A stretch of DNA of 17,808 bases from positions 1 to 17,808 of the forward strand of contig JAQIBO010000248.1 in NCBI GenBank assembly GCA_027859055.1, written 5' to 3'. Shown here piece by piece: positions 1 through 7,044 of the stretch. The stretch's first letter is position 1; every line of letters starts with the position of its first letter. The DNA is from Spirochaeta sp. Lineage in GTDB: Bacteria > Spirochaetota > Spirochaetia > DSM-27196 > Alkalispirochaetaceae. Position numbers and translations under genes: made by a program. The notes below the pieces were generated by a model, which did not search any database, was not told the origin of the DNA, and saw nothing but the letters and a program-made list of their open reading frames with translations.

Positions 1-660
1 GGGAAGCTGCTCCGTGCGATCGACCGGGGCGAGATAACCCCGGTGGGGGTGGACCGGCCGATTCACGTGGATGTGCGGCTGGTTGTGGCGACGCATCGCG
101 ATCTGCCGGAGATGGTTGCCGCGGGGGCGTTTCGGGAGGATCTGTTTGAACGGCTGCAGCAGTTACCGATCCACGTGCCGCCGCTGCGCGAGCGGGACGG
201 CGATGTTGAACTGCTGGCGCAGGCGTTTCTTTCGCAATGGAACGATGAACATGGCACGACGCTCCGTTTTTCATCGGCTGCCCTGGAGGCGATCACCGGA
301 TATGAGTGGCCGCGGAACGTGCGGCAGTTGCAGAATGTTGTCCGGCGGATGTGTGTGTTCACGGAGCAGGCGGTGATCCCTGTGGATGCCGTGCGCGGCA
401 GTCTGGACGTCGCCGGCGGCGGTGAGGACTCCGGCGCGCCACAGGGCGCAGCGGAATCCGCCCCTGCCGTGGTGCACCGGATGTGGCCGCGTGAGGAGCC
501 GATGGATGTCCGGGAGGCGCTGGAGGAAACGGAACGCGCGTTTTACGCCGAAGCGCTGCGCCGCGCCGGGGGAAATCGATCCGAGGCGGCGCGCCTGCTG
601 GGTGTGCAGGCGCCGGCGTTTCGCAAGGCGATCCGGGAGCGCTTTCCCGAGCTGGCGTGA
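1..660 (+). CDS. Sigma-54-dependent transcriptional activator, C-terminal part (5' end outside window)
   Basis: The reading frame is open from base 1 and ends at TGA 658-660, so 219 residues of a longer protein are visible. They cover the second half of the AAA+ sigma-54 interaction module: the segment before sensor I (VRLVVATHRDL), the arginine-finger region (FREDLFERL, then LPIHVPPLRER) and the sensor II stretch WPRNVRQLQNVV. In the family the last is usually PGNVREL, so Arg replaces the usual Gly. A C-terminal Fis-type helix-turn-helix follows (GGNRSEAARLLGV...). Such proteins hydrolyse ATP to open promoters bound by RpoN holoenzyme. The N-terminal regulatory domain (receiver, GAF, PAS or none) lies outside the window, so the signal it senses cannot be stated. 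It is convergent with the sugar permease gene. The family call is secure; the target genes are unknown. Confidence 0.93.
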   Translation, partial: GKLLRAIDRGEITPVGVDRPIHVDVRLVVATHRDLPEMVAAGAFREDLFERLQQLPIHVPPLRERDGDVELLAQAFLSQWNDEHGTTLRFSSAALEAITGYEWPRNVRQLQNVVRRMCVFTEQAVIPVDAVRGSLDVAGGGEDSGAPQGAAESAPAVVHRMWPREEPMDVREALEETERAFYAEALRRAGGNRSEAARLLGVQAPAFRKAIRERFPELA

Positions 661-702
661 GCGGGCGGGACAGACGGCGGCGTGCGCCAGAGGCCGGGTA
701 CC

Positions 703-1698
703 CTACTCGTCCCGCGTGCGATCAAGCACTTTCTGGAGCAAGACCGCGCCGAGAATAAGCACACCTTTAATGAAGTCGTTGACAAATGCGGGTACCTGGT
801 ACGCCGACAGAATCGCGTCGATTGAATAAATGATAATCGCGCCAAAGAACGTTCCTTGAATCGTCCCGCGACCGCCGGACATCATCGTGCCGCCGATAGC
901 AACCGCCGCGATCACGTCAAGCTCGAACATGCGGCCCGCCGTGGCAACGTCAACCGATCCGAAGCGCGCGGCGTACAGAAACGCGGCGATACCGGTCAGT
1001 AATCCGGTGATGGTGAATATTGCAACCTTCACAACGGTCACGCGAATACCGGTGAGTTTGGCGGCCTTCTCGTTGGACCCGACGGCGTACACGTACCGAC
1101 CAAACTTGGTCTTGTTCATTACAAACCACATGATCAGCGTCAGGGCGATAAAGATCACCGCCAGATATGGCAGGCCCCGGGGGCCACCGATTCCTCCGTA
1201 GCCGATCCAGCGCAGGTTCTCAAAGTACAGCGTGTTGTCGGTAAGGAGTGGTCCGCCCTGGCCCATCTGGACGGTGAGTGACCGGTAGGCCACCATCGTG
1301 GCCAGAGTCACAATGAACGACGCCATCCGCGCGTACCCCACAAAGAGGCCGTTTATGAGCCCCAACCCGGCACCAGCCACCGCTGCCGCAAGCAACGCCT
1401 GCAGCACGCTTCCGGAACTGTTGAACACGGAGACACTGATCGCCGCCGCAAGCGCCAGAATCGATCCGACCGAAAGGTCGATATTTCCCGATATGATCGT
1501 GAGGGTCATACCAAGGGCGATAATCCCGATAAAGACCGAGGAGCGGATCAGGTTGGAAATGCTCGCGACGCTGAGAAACTGATCGCTGGCAAATCGACCG
1601 ACGATCAGAAGCAGGGCGAAAGAAAAGACGTAGTTGTAATTCACAAAGAGGTGCTTCGCGACGCCTTTCCAGTCGCGATTTTCAAGTGCATTTTTCAT
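703..1698 (-). CDS. Monosaccharide ABC transporter permease (RbsC/MglC/XylH type)
   Basis: 331 residues, almost entirely hydrophobic helices separated by short loops, consistent with the BPD_transp_2 permeases of ribose, galactose and xylose importers (usual length about 320-390). The segment GGTMMSGGRGTIQGTFFGA near residue 270 is the conserved cytoplasmic loop that contacts the ATPase. The start is ATG at 1696-1698, two bases after the ATPase stop (TGACGATG), with a GAAGG-type ribosome site inside the end of the ATPase gene, so the two are translationally coupled. It is the last gene of a four-gene minus-strand operon. It would form the inner-membrane channel for the sugar delivered by the binding protein encoded at 3273-4280. 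The exact sugar cannot be read from the sequence. Confidence 0.94.
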   Translation of the reverse strand: MKNALENRDWKGVAKHLFVNYNYVFSFALLLIVGRFASDQFLSVASISNLIRSSVFIGIIALGMTLTIISGNIDLSVGSILALAAAISVSVFNSSGSVLQALLAAAVAGAGLGLINGLFVGYARMASFIVTLATMVAYRSLTVQMGQGGPLLTDNTLYFENLRWIGYGGIGGPRGLPYLAVIFIALTLIMWFVMNKTKFGRYVYAVGSNEKAAKLTGIRVTVVKVAIFTITGLLTGIAAFLYAARFGSVDVATAGRMFELDVIAAVAIGGTMMSGGRGTIQGTFFGAIIIYSIDAILSAYQVPAFVNDFIKGVLILGAVLLQKVLDRTRDE

Positions 1699-1700
1699 CG

Positions 1701-3197
1701 TCAGCCAGCCTTCTTGTTGGATCCCGTTGCGTAGTACATCACATCCACCTCGTTCAGCTCCTCGCGGGCAAATTCTTTGTTGATCTCACCTTTGTACATC
1801 ACGATGCACCGGTCGGCGATTTTGTGAATCTCGGGAAACTCAGAGCTGAACATAACGACGCTTTTCCCGGTTTCCACGAGCTTATTGATAAGCTGATAAA
1901 TCTCGAACTTGGCGCCCACATCAATTCCCTGGGTCGGGTTGTCGAGGATGAACACCTCGCTGTCCAGCCCGAACCAGCGCGAAAACACCACTTTCTGCTG
2001 ATTGCCGCCGCTGAGAGAGGTGATCGGATCGTTCGGACTGCCGACGCGAATATTGGTCCGCTGACGCTGCTCCTCAAACCGGGCGTTCTCTTCACGTCTG
2101 TGGACTACCAGCCCTTTGTGAGCACTGGTAAAATACGCCATGGAGAGGTTGTCCTTCACGGAGAGGTCTTTCAGGATTGAGCGTTCCTTGCGGTTCCGGG
2201 GCACCATCGACACGCCGGATTTGATTACGTTGAGAATGGAACCGGTGTCCAGTTCTTCCCCGTGGAGCCGGATCGTCCCGGAGGTGAGGGGGCGGGCGCC
2301 GAACAGACACTCCGCGAGCGCCCCGCGGCCGTCACCAAACAGGCCGGTAAACACGAGAACCTCTCCCTTTTGCAACGCAAAGCTCACGTTTTCGAAGTGG
2401 CCCGCGCAGCTCAGATCCTCAGCCTCAAGAACGCGCTCATCGCCCACCTGGTTGGTTTTCTCAACCACGTCGTCCACGATACTCCGCCCGACCAGCATCT
2501 CGGTGGCCTGCTGTTCGTCAATGTCGGCAAAATCCCCGGTGGCGACAAAGCGACCATCCCGCAACACCGTGTAGCGATCACAGACGGAAAACAGCTCCGG
2601 CATCTTGTGGGAGATGTAAATGAAACTCATGCCATGGTCTTTCAGGCCACGCATGATCTCAAAGAGGTTTTCGATCTCGTCGTTGGTGAGCGCGGTTGTC
2701 GGCTCATCCATGATAATCAGCTTGCAATCAAAGAGGAGCGCTCGCGCGATCTCGACCAGCTGCTTGCGCGATGTATCCAGATCGCGAACGTTTGCGGTGG
2801 GATCGATTTCGAGACCAAGCTTTTCAAAAATCTCCCGGGAGCGTCGGATCATCTCCCGCTTGTTGAGATAGACACCGGCGGTGACGATCTCGTTTCGGAG
2901 AAAGAGGTTTTCAAAAACCTTGAGGTCGTTGACCAGGTTGAGCTCCTGGTGAATAAAGCGAATACCCAGCCTGGCGGCCTTGATCGGGGTGAGGTGGGTT
3001 ATCTCCTCGCCATCAAGCAGAATTGTGCCCGCGTCGGGAGGCAGGACTCCCCCGAGCACGTTCATCAGCGTTGATTTGCCCGCACCGTTCTCCCCGAGGA
3101 GACCGTGAATCTCCGCCTCGCCGACGGAAAACGACACATCTACCACCGCCTGAACGGCACCAAAACTCTTGTAGATGTTTTTCATCTCTAACTGCAT
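1701..3197 (-). CDS. Sugar ABC transporter ATPase with two nucleotide-binding domains (RbsA/MglA/XylG type)
   Basis: 498 residues from ATG at 3195-3197. An upstream in-frame ATG at 3248 would start inside the intergenic hairpin, whereas 3197 is preceded by an AAGGCGG ribosome site. Domain 1 has Walker A GENGAGKST (near residue 40) and Walker B LIIMDEPTTAL, with a diverged signature LDTSRKQLVEIARAL. Domain 2 has a degenerate Walker A (GLFGDGRGALAECLFG), a canonical signature LSGGNQQKVVFSRWF, and Walker B VFILDNPTQGIDVGAK. In the family this last motif normally reads LDEPTRGIDVGAK, so the catalytic Glu is replaced by Asn. The protein energises uptake of a monosaccharide through the permease encoded immediately downstream. 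A hairpin precedes the gene, after the binding-protein gene. Confidence 0.95.
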   Translation of the reverse strand: MQLEMKNIYKSFGAVQAVVDVSFSVGEAEIHGLLGENGAGKSTLMNVLGGVLPPDAGTILLDGEEITHLTPIKAARLGIRFIHQELNLVNDLKVFENLFLRNEIVTAGVYLNKREMIRRSREIFEKLGLEIDPTANVRDLDTSRKQLVEIARALLFDCKLIIMDEPTTALTNDEIENLFEIMRGLKDHGMSFIYISHKMPELFSVCDRYTVLRDGRFVATGDFADIDEQQATEMLVGRSIVDDVVEKTNQVGDERVLEAEDLSCAGHFENVSFALQKGEVLVFTGLFGDGRGALAECLFGARPLTSGTIRLHGEELDTGSILNVIKSGVSMVPRNRKERSILKDLSVKDNLSMAYFTSAHKGLVVHRREENARFEEQRQRTNIRVGSPNDPITSLSGGNQQKVVFSRWFGLDSEVFILDNPTQGIDVGAKFEIYQLINKLVETGKSVVMFSSEFPEIHKIADRCIVMYKGEINKEFAREELNEVDVMYYATGSNKKAG

Positions 3198-3226
3198 GGA
3201 ACCGCCTTTTTGAGAGAACAGAGAAA

Positions 3227-3255
3227 GGGCCGGCACCCGAACGGGCAACCGGCCC
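3227..3255 (-). terminator. Intercistronic hairpin between binding-protein and ATPase genes (partial terminator or mRNA-stabilising stem)
   Basis: In the transcribed (minus) direction the stem is GGGCCGG / CCGGCCC (7 bp, 3227-3233 with 3249-3255), enclosing a second stem CCCG / CGGG (3236-3239 with 3242-3245). The RNA strand then runs into TTTCTCTGTT. A small ACTCA/TGAGT inverted repeat (3257-3261, 3268-3272) abuts it on the binding-protein side. It sits between the stop of the binding-protein gene and the ATPase start. Such stems commonly let the binding protein be made in excess over the membrane components. The T-run is interrupted, so partial termination or 3'-end protection is more likely than full termination. 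Confidence 0.6.
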
Positions 3256-3272
3256 CACTCAGCGAGTTGAGT

Positions 3273-4280
3273 CTATTCTACGGAATAGCGTGTTGTGAAG
3301 ACGTCGCCTTCCATGAACTCTTCGTAGTTCGAGTTATCCACCATTTCGGTTTCAACCAGATGCATTCCGGATACCGTTTCCCCGTCAAGGATGTCATATC
3401 CAAGCTCGATCGCGTCGCGCACCATCGCCGGTGAGAACGCAAACGTTACCTGATCGATTCCCTGTTCCTGGTAGCGGTCAAAGTTTTCAAGCAGCTCCCG
3501 GGGTGCACTCACACCGGACACCAGCTCGACGTTTATGTCAAAAGCGCCGCTGTACCCTTCGAGTGCAGCCATGACACCAGCCTGAACTTCCGCATCATGG
3601 GTGAAAATAGCCTCGATGCTTTCCACCGTTGCTTCATCGCTTGAGTTGAGGAACGTTTCCATCTGGGTTTGTGCGGTGTCGCGGCTCCAGTTGGTTACGT
3701 ATTCGTTGACAACGTTGAAGTTATCATGCGCGGTAGACCAGAATCCCTCACTGCGTTGCGTCGGGACCGTGGAGTTGTCACCCTTGAACTCAAGGATGTT
3801 CACCTGTCCTTCAGCAAGTTCCTCGGCAAAATACTCGTTGAAGTACTCTCCGGTCTCCTCACCGATCGTCACATTGTCACCCATCAACTCGGCGTTTTCA
3901 TCGAAATCGGTGATCAACCGGTCGTACACGACCAGCGGAATACCCGCGTCGAGGATCTGCTGCGCTGCGGAGCGCAGTTCGTCCCCGTTGTGCGGCCACA
4001 GAACCACCACGTCCACTCCCTGGGAGACGACGGTATCGATCTGGTTGGCCTGCTGCACCACGTCATCGGAGATCAGGAACTGGTACTCATACCCGCGTGC
4101 TTCGCCGATCGTCTCAGTAGCATCTTCCGCATGACGGATGCTCTCACCGAGAAACCCATGGGTTGCCCCGGGCATTATCACCGCGATCGATTTGCTGTCT
4201 GATTCGCCCTGTCCACCGGCAAACGCGATGCCGACGCCAACCACGAGGATCAGCCCAATCATTAATAGTCTCTTAGCCAT
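3273..4280 (-). CDS. Periplasmic monosaccharide-binding protein of an ABC importer (type I periplasmic-binding fold)
   Basis: 335 residues. Residues 1 to about 21 are a signal peptide (KR, hydrophobic core LLMIGLILVVGVGIAFA), followed by GGQGESDSKS. There is no cysteine, so this looks like a signal peptidase I substrate and not a lipoprotein. The mature part follows the Peripla_BP_4 pattern of RbsB/XylF: IAVIMPG...GFLGESIRHAEDA, then DTVVSQGVDVVVLWPHN, then GIPLVVYDRLI and a DNVTIGEETGEY stretch. The YDRLI...DN arrangement is reminiscent of xylose-binding XylF. The ATG at 4278-4280 has a strong GGAGGG site that overlaps the stop region of the oxidoreductase gene, 10 nt away. It captures sugar in the periplasm for the downstream ATPase and permease. 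The ligand is not determined. Confidence 0.94.
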   Translation of the reverse strand: MAKRLLMIGLILVVGVGIAFAGGQGESDSKSIAVIMPGATHGFLGESIRHAEDATETIGEARGYEYQFLISDDVVQQANQIDTVVSQGVDVVVLWPHNGDELRSAAQQILDAGIPLVVYDRLITDFDENAELMGDNVTIGEETGEYFNEYFAEELAEGQVNILEFKGDNSTVPTQRSEGFWSTAHDNFNVVNEYVTNWSRDTAQTQMETFLNSSDEATVESIEAIFTHDAEVQAGVMAALEGYSGAFDINVELVSGVSAPRELLENFDRYQEQGIDQVTFAFSPAMVRDAIELGYDILDGETVSGMHLVETEMVDNSNYEEFMEGDVFTTRYSVE

Positions 4281-4290
4281 ACGGCCCTCC

Positions 4291-5538
4291 TTATTTTTTC
4301 GCGCCCCTTCTCAGGACGCTGTTCCCCTCTCCTTTCTGGATCGCGGGAACGTATTCTTCCAAAATTGCATCGATCTGCGGATCGGTCAGGTCGATAACCT
4401 TTCCGTGTTCCGCAGAGTAGTACGCGGCCATCAGCAGGCGCGTAATTTCCAACCCGTACTCCCAGTTGAGCATCGCGTCTTCTCCCCGGGAGAAGCGCTC
4501 CACCATATCGCGGTTTTCATCCACGTATCCGTACAGATCCGCCTCGTTTGCCTGGATCGGCAGTAGCCCTCGCGTTGCAGTGGATTTCTCCAACGCCAGT
4601 TCCGCGTCGGCAAGCGACTCCGCCGCCGCGTCACCGATAAAGATCTCTGCGGGGGAGCGCAGGGTATTCACCTCAAAGGCGTAGCCCGGTCCCATGCCGT
4701 CCATCATCAGACGAAGTCCCTGCTTTTCAAACATCCAGGAATCGGTGAACTGGGACTTCACGATCGCCCCGGTTTCCGGGTTGCGATAGGTGATAATCCC
4801 GGTGGTGAAATCCTCGGCCGGCGTCTTGGCGTAGTCGATACCGTGCTGCTCCAGAAGCTGTTCCCGCCACGGTGATTCCCCCCATTTGAGGAGGCTGGTA
4901 TCGCAGGAGACGAAGACGGGGGTGAGAAAACGCAACGGTTTGTCCGGCGGGTTGAGCAGGTATTGGCCAACTGCGATGCTGTGACAGCCCATGTCCATGA
5001 GGACGCCACCTCCCAGTCGGGCGGGGTCCCAGAACCAGTCACTGTGGGGCCCGCCGTGTTCCTCCGCGCTGCGGACCAGGCTGGGGGGGCCCATCGCACC
5101 GATGGAGGGTTTCAGCTGCTCCCGCTGGGCGGCGATCGCTTTCATGAAAATCTGATTCTCAAAATAGGCGGTTTTCAGTTTTGCCCGTCTGGCAAGGTCC
5201 ACGAGGATCCGTGCTTCTTTCATCGTGCGGCCGAGGGGTTTTTCAATAACGACACCCGTGAGAGCGGCACCGGCTTCAACCGCCGCCACAATCGCTTCCA
5301 TCGTTTCAATGCGTGAGTAGTTGGGATTGTAGATCGCCACAACGTCACAGTTCTGTACCACCTCGGCGATGGTGTCGTATTCCTTCGGGGTGCCGACGCC
5401 AACTGAGGTGCAATGGTCCACAAACTGTGGTGATTGTGACCGACGCAGAACGGCGGCAACCTCTACGTCGCGAACCATCGTCAATGCGGTGGCGTGAAAC
5501 GTGGAAATGAACCCCGCTCCGATAAACCCTAATCTCAT
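4291..5538 (-). CDS. Gfo/Idh/MocA-family NAD(P)-dependent oxidoreductase
   Basis: 415 residues from ATG 5536-5538, chosen because GGAGG lies 7 nt upstream; the in-frame ATG 54 nt further upstream would place the start within the promoter. The N-terminus MRLGFIGAGFISTFHATAL is a Rossmann nucleotide-binding loop (GxGxxx). VIEKPLGRTMKEAR carries the conserved EKP lysine of the family, and GGVLMDMGCHSIAVGQYLL matches the catalytic DxGxH region. Members oxidise or reduce sugars and inositols, or act on sugar derivatives. As the first gene of a sugar-uptake operon it probably catalyses the first catabolic step on the imported compound. Its stop overlaps the ribosome site of the binding-protein gene. 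Exact substrate and cofactor are not inferable. Confidence 0.93.
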   Translation of the reverse strand: MRLGFIGAGFISTFHATALTMVRDVEVAAVLRRSQSPQFVDHCTSVGVGTPKEYDTIAEVVQNCDVVAIYNPNYSRIETMEAIVAAVEAGAALTGVVIEKPLGRTMKEARILVDLARRAKLKTAYFENQIFMKAIAAQREQLKPSIGAMGPPSLVRSAEEHGGPHSDWFWDPARLGGGVLMDMGCHSIAVGQYLLNPPDKPLRFLTPVFVSCDTSLLKWGESPWREQLLEQHGIDYAKTPAEDFTTGIITYRNPETGAIVKSQFTDSWMFEKQGLRLMMDGMGPGYAFEVNTLRSPAEIFIGDAAAESLADAELALEKSTATRGLLPIQANEADLYGYVDENRDMVERFSRGEDAMLNWEYGLEITRLLMAAYYSAEHGKVIDLTDPQIDAILEEYVPAIQKGEGNSVLRRGAKK

Positions 5539-5563
5539 GAAAAGCCTCCTTGCCTGTGACGTG

Positions 5564-5592
5564 ATTCTACCCCGTTTTAATCCGGAACGCAA
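5564..5592 (-). promoter_or_regulatory. Promoter of the oxidoreductase/sugar ABC operon
   Basis: On the minus strand, TTGCGT (5587-5592) and TAGAAT (5564-5569, 5 of 6 bases of the -10 consensus) are separated by exactly 17 bp. The predicted start point near 5557 gives a leader of about 20 nt that includes the GGAGG site. The -35 match is weak (TTG only), as expected for a promoter helped by an activator. The palindrome at 5600-5616 lies 7 bp upstream of the -35. Confidence 0.6.
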
Positions 5593-5599
5593 ACGTTTT

Positions 5600-5616
5600 T
5601 GTTCGATATTCGAACA
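5600..5616. promoter_or_regulatory. Probable ROK-repressor operator upstream of the sugar operon
   Basis: TGTTCGATATTCGAACA is a perfect inverted repeat: 7-bp arms TGTTCGA/TCGAACA around TAT. A variant of the same 17-bp site lies over the ROK gene's own promoter (6935-6951). A further half-site, ACGAACA (5631-5637), lies 21 bp from the equivalent half of this palindrome, about two helical turns. Position (centre near -52 of the predicted promoter) suggests activation or looping as much as simple repression. Confidence 0.7.
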
Positions 5617-5658
5617 TTGACCGCAAAAAAACGAACAGTCACGTGCGGCGATCGAGCA

Positions 5659-6912
5659 TCAGCCGTCAAACTCCCGTACCATTTCCGTAACCGCCCGGGT
5701 GGAAAACAGCTCGTCCACCACCATAAGCGCGGCCCCGACCATCCCACTCTGTTCCCCAAACGCGGAGCGGCGAATCACGAGGTCCACCGTGGCAAGTTGG
5801 GTTGACCGGCGAATTACCATCTCCCGAATCGCCGCGACAAACGCGTCACCGATATTTACGGTGCCACCGCCGAGAATCACCATCTCCGGATTGAAGAAGT
5901 TGACCAGTTTTGCCAGGACCGATCCGACGTGGCGCCCGCTTTCGATCACCAACTCGAGCGCCGCCGTGTCGCCCTGACTCGCGGCGATTCCAACCTCCAC
6001 CGCGGTGATCTCCCGCGGGGGGTCTTCCGCGGCAAACCGAGCCGCCGTCTCCGAGAGAAACGGACTGGCGCCGCTCTCGGCAAGCTCGCGTCCCTTGCGG
6101 GCGATTGCGCCTCCTCCGGCAACGACCTCGAGACACCCCCGGTTTCCGCAGGAACAACGCGTCGTCTCACCGTCGATGCCGATATGACCGATATCGCCGG
6201 CGCTTCCCTTGAAGCCGCGGTAGAGCTGGCCGTCTATCACCAGCCCCGCGCCGATTCCCGTTCCGATCTTCACAAACAGAAAGCTCTCTGAGGCGCGCGC
6301 GCTTCCGGCGCGCGCCTCTCCGAGGGCCATGACGTTCACGTCGTTGTCCACAAAACAGGGTACGCCGAAGTGGGTGGTAACCTCGTCGCGTACGGGGTAT
6401 CGGTCCCATCCCGGCATGATCGGCGGACTTACCACTGACCCCAGCGTTCGGTTGACCGGACCGGGAAGACCGATTCCAATGCCGGCAAGCGAACCACCTT
6501 CCTGCTTCACCTCGGAAAGCAGTGTTTCGATGATTTCATACGCACGGGTCAGGACCGGCACCGGACCGCGGGCGATGTCCAGCGCCTCCGAATGAGAGGC
6601 AAGTACCAGCGCTTCGAGGTCGCATACCGCCACGTCGATACTCGTGACGCCCAACTCAATGCCAACCACAATACCGCGGTCTGCAGCAAACCGGAGCAGG
6701 CTGCGCCGACCCGGCCCGGAATCGGTCTGGAGCGCCTCTTCCTTGATGACCCCCACCTTGAGTAACCGGTCGACGTGAAGAGAGATCGTGCTTTTGGACA
6801 GCGCTGTTGAGCGTACCAGCTGCGCCCGGGAGATCGGGCCCTCCCGTCGAATGATATCAAAAATTGCCCCGCCCGCCGCTGCACCAAAGAATTCGATACG
6901 ATCACTCTTCAT
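5659..6912 (-). CDS. ROK-family transcriptional regulator (XylR/NagC type) of the sugar operon
   Basis: 417 residues from ATG 6910-6912. An upstream in-frame ATG at 7011 would add 33 residues with no family resemblance and would cross the gene's promoter. Residues 1 to about 65 form a winged helix (GPISRAQLVRSTALSKSTISLHVDRLLKVGVI). The rest is a ROK sugar-kinase-like domain with GIGIGLPGPV, FVDNDVNVMALGEA and the zinc-site signature GHIGIDGETTRCSCGNRGCLE (His plus the CxCGxxGCxE cysteines). The phosphate loop reads ELGVTS where ROK kinases have DxGxT, as expected for a non-catalytic regulator. It lies just upstream of the sugar operon on the same strand. It probably senses the imported sugar or its phosphate and controls both itself and the operon via the shared palindrome. 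Confidence 0.93.
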   Translation of the reverse strand: MKSDRIEFFGAAAGGAIFDIIRREGPISRAQLVRSTALSKSTISLHVDRLLKVGVIKEEALQTDSGPGRRSLLRFAADRGIVVGIELGVTSIDVAVCDLEALVLASHSEALDIARGPVPVLTRAYEIIETLLSEVKQEGGSLAGIGIGLPGPVNRTLGSVVSPPIMPGWDRYPVRDEVTTHFGVPCFVDNDVNVMALGEARAGSARASESFLFVKIGTGIGAGLVIDGQLYRGFKGSAGDIGHIGIDGETTRCSCGNRGCLEVVAGGGAIARKGRELAESGASPFLSETAARFAAEDPPREITAVEVGIAASQGDTAALELVIESGRHVGSVLAKLVNFFNPEMVILGGGTVNIGDAFVAAIREMVIRRSTQLATVDLVIRRSAFGEQSGMVGAALMVVDELFSTRAVTEMVREFDG

Positions 6913-6920
6913 GATTAACC

Positions 6921-6949
6921 AGTATACACGGAATTGTCCGAAGATCGAA
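6921..6949 (-). promoter_or_regulatory. Promoter of the ROK regulator gene
   Basis: TATACT (6921-6926, minus strand, 5 of 6 of the -10 consensus) lies only 8 nt from the ATG. The -35 position (6944-6949, TTCGAT, poor match) falls inside the operator-like palindrome, so bound repressor would block it. There is no Shine-Dalgarno between the -10 and the ATG, so the transcript should be nearly leaderless. Confidence 0.5.
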
Positions 6950-6951
6950 CT
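6935..6951. promoter_or_regulatory. Second ROK-operator-like palindrome, over the ROK gene promoter
   Basis: TGTCCGAAGATCGAACT matches the perfect site at 5600-5616 at 12 of the 14 arm positions (arms TGTCCGA and TCGAACT, 3-bp spacer). It covers the -35 region of the ROK gene promoter, the usual geometry for negative autoregulation. Confidence 0.62.
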
Positions 6952-6960
6952 TTGGGTCAG

Positions 6961-7010
6961 CTTGTCAGAGCTTGTCACGATCTTGACATTCCGTGGTCCG
7001 CAACTTGTCA
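6961..7010 (+). promoter_or_regulatory. Four phased CTTG(T/A)CA direct repeats upstream of the lipoprotein gene
   Basis: CTTGTCA at 6961-6967, CTTGTCA at 6971-6977, CTTGACA at 6982-6988 and CTTGTCA at 7004-7010. Start-to-start distances are 10, 11 and 22 bp, so all four face the same side of the helix. Tandem heptamers with 10-11 bp periodicity are typical binding sites of OmpR/PhoB-type response regulators. The third unit contains TTGACA and could serve as a -35, but no convincing -10 lies 16-18 bp downstream. Confidence 0.45.
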
Positions 7011-7044
7011 CCCCGTTCGTATTTTCCAGCGTGGAGGTTCACTC

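Noticed and set aside
2262..3074. 270-residue open frame opposite the sugar ATPase
   Set aside because: It is antisense to a clear double-ATPase gene and has no ribosome site or family motif.
6983..7025. TTGACA as the -35 of the lipoprotein gene promoter
   Set aside because: No acceptable -10 is found 16-18 bp downstream (TTGTCA at that spot), so it is listed as part of the repeat array only.
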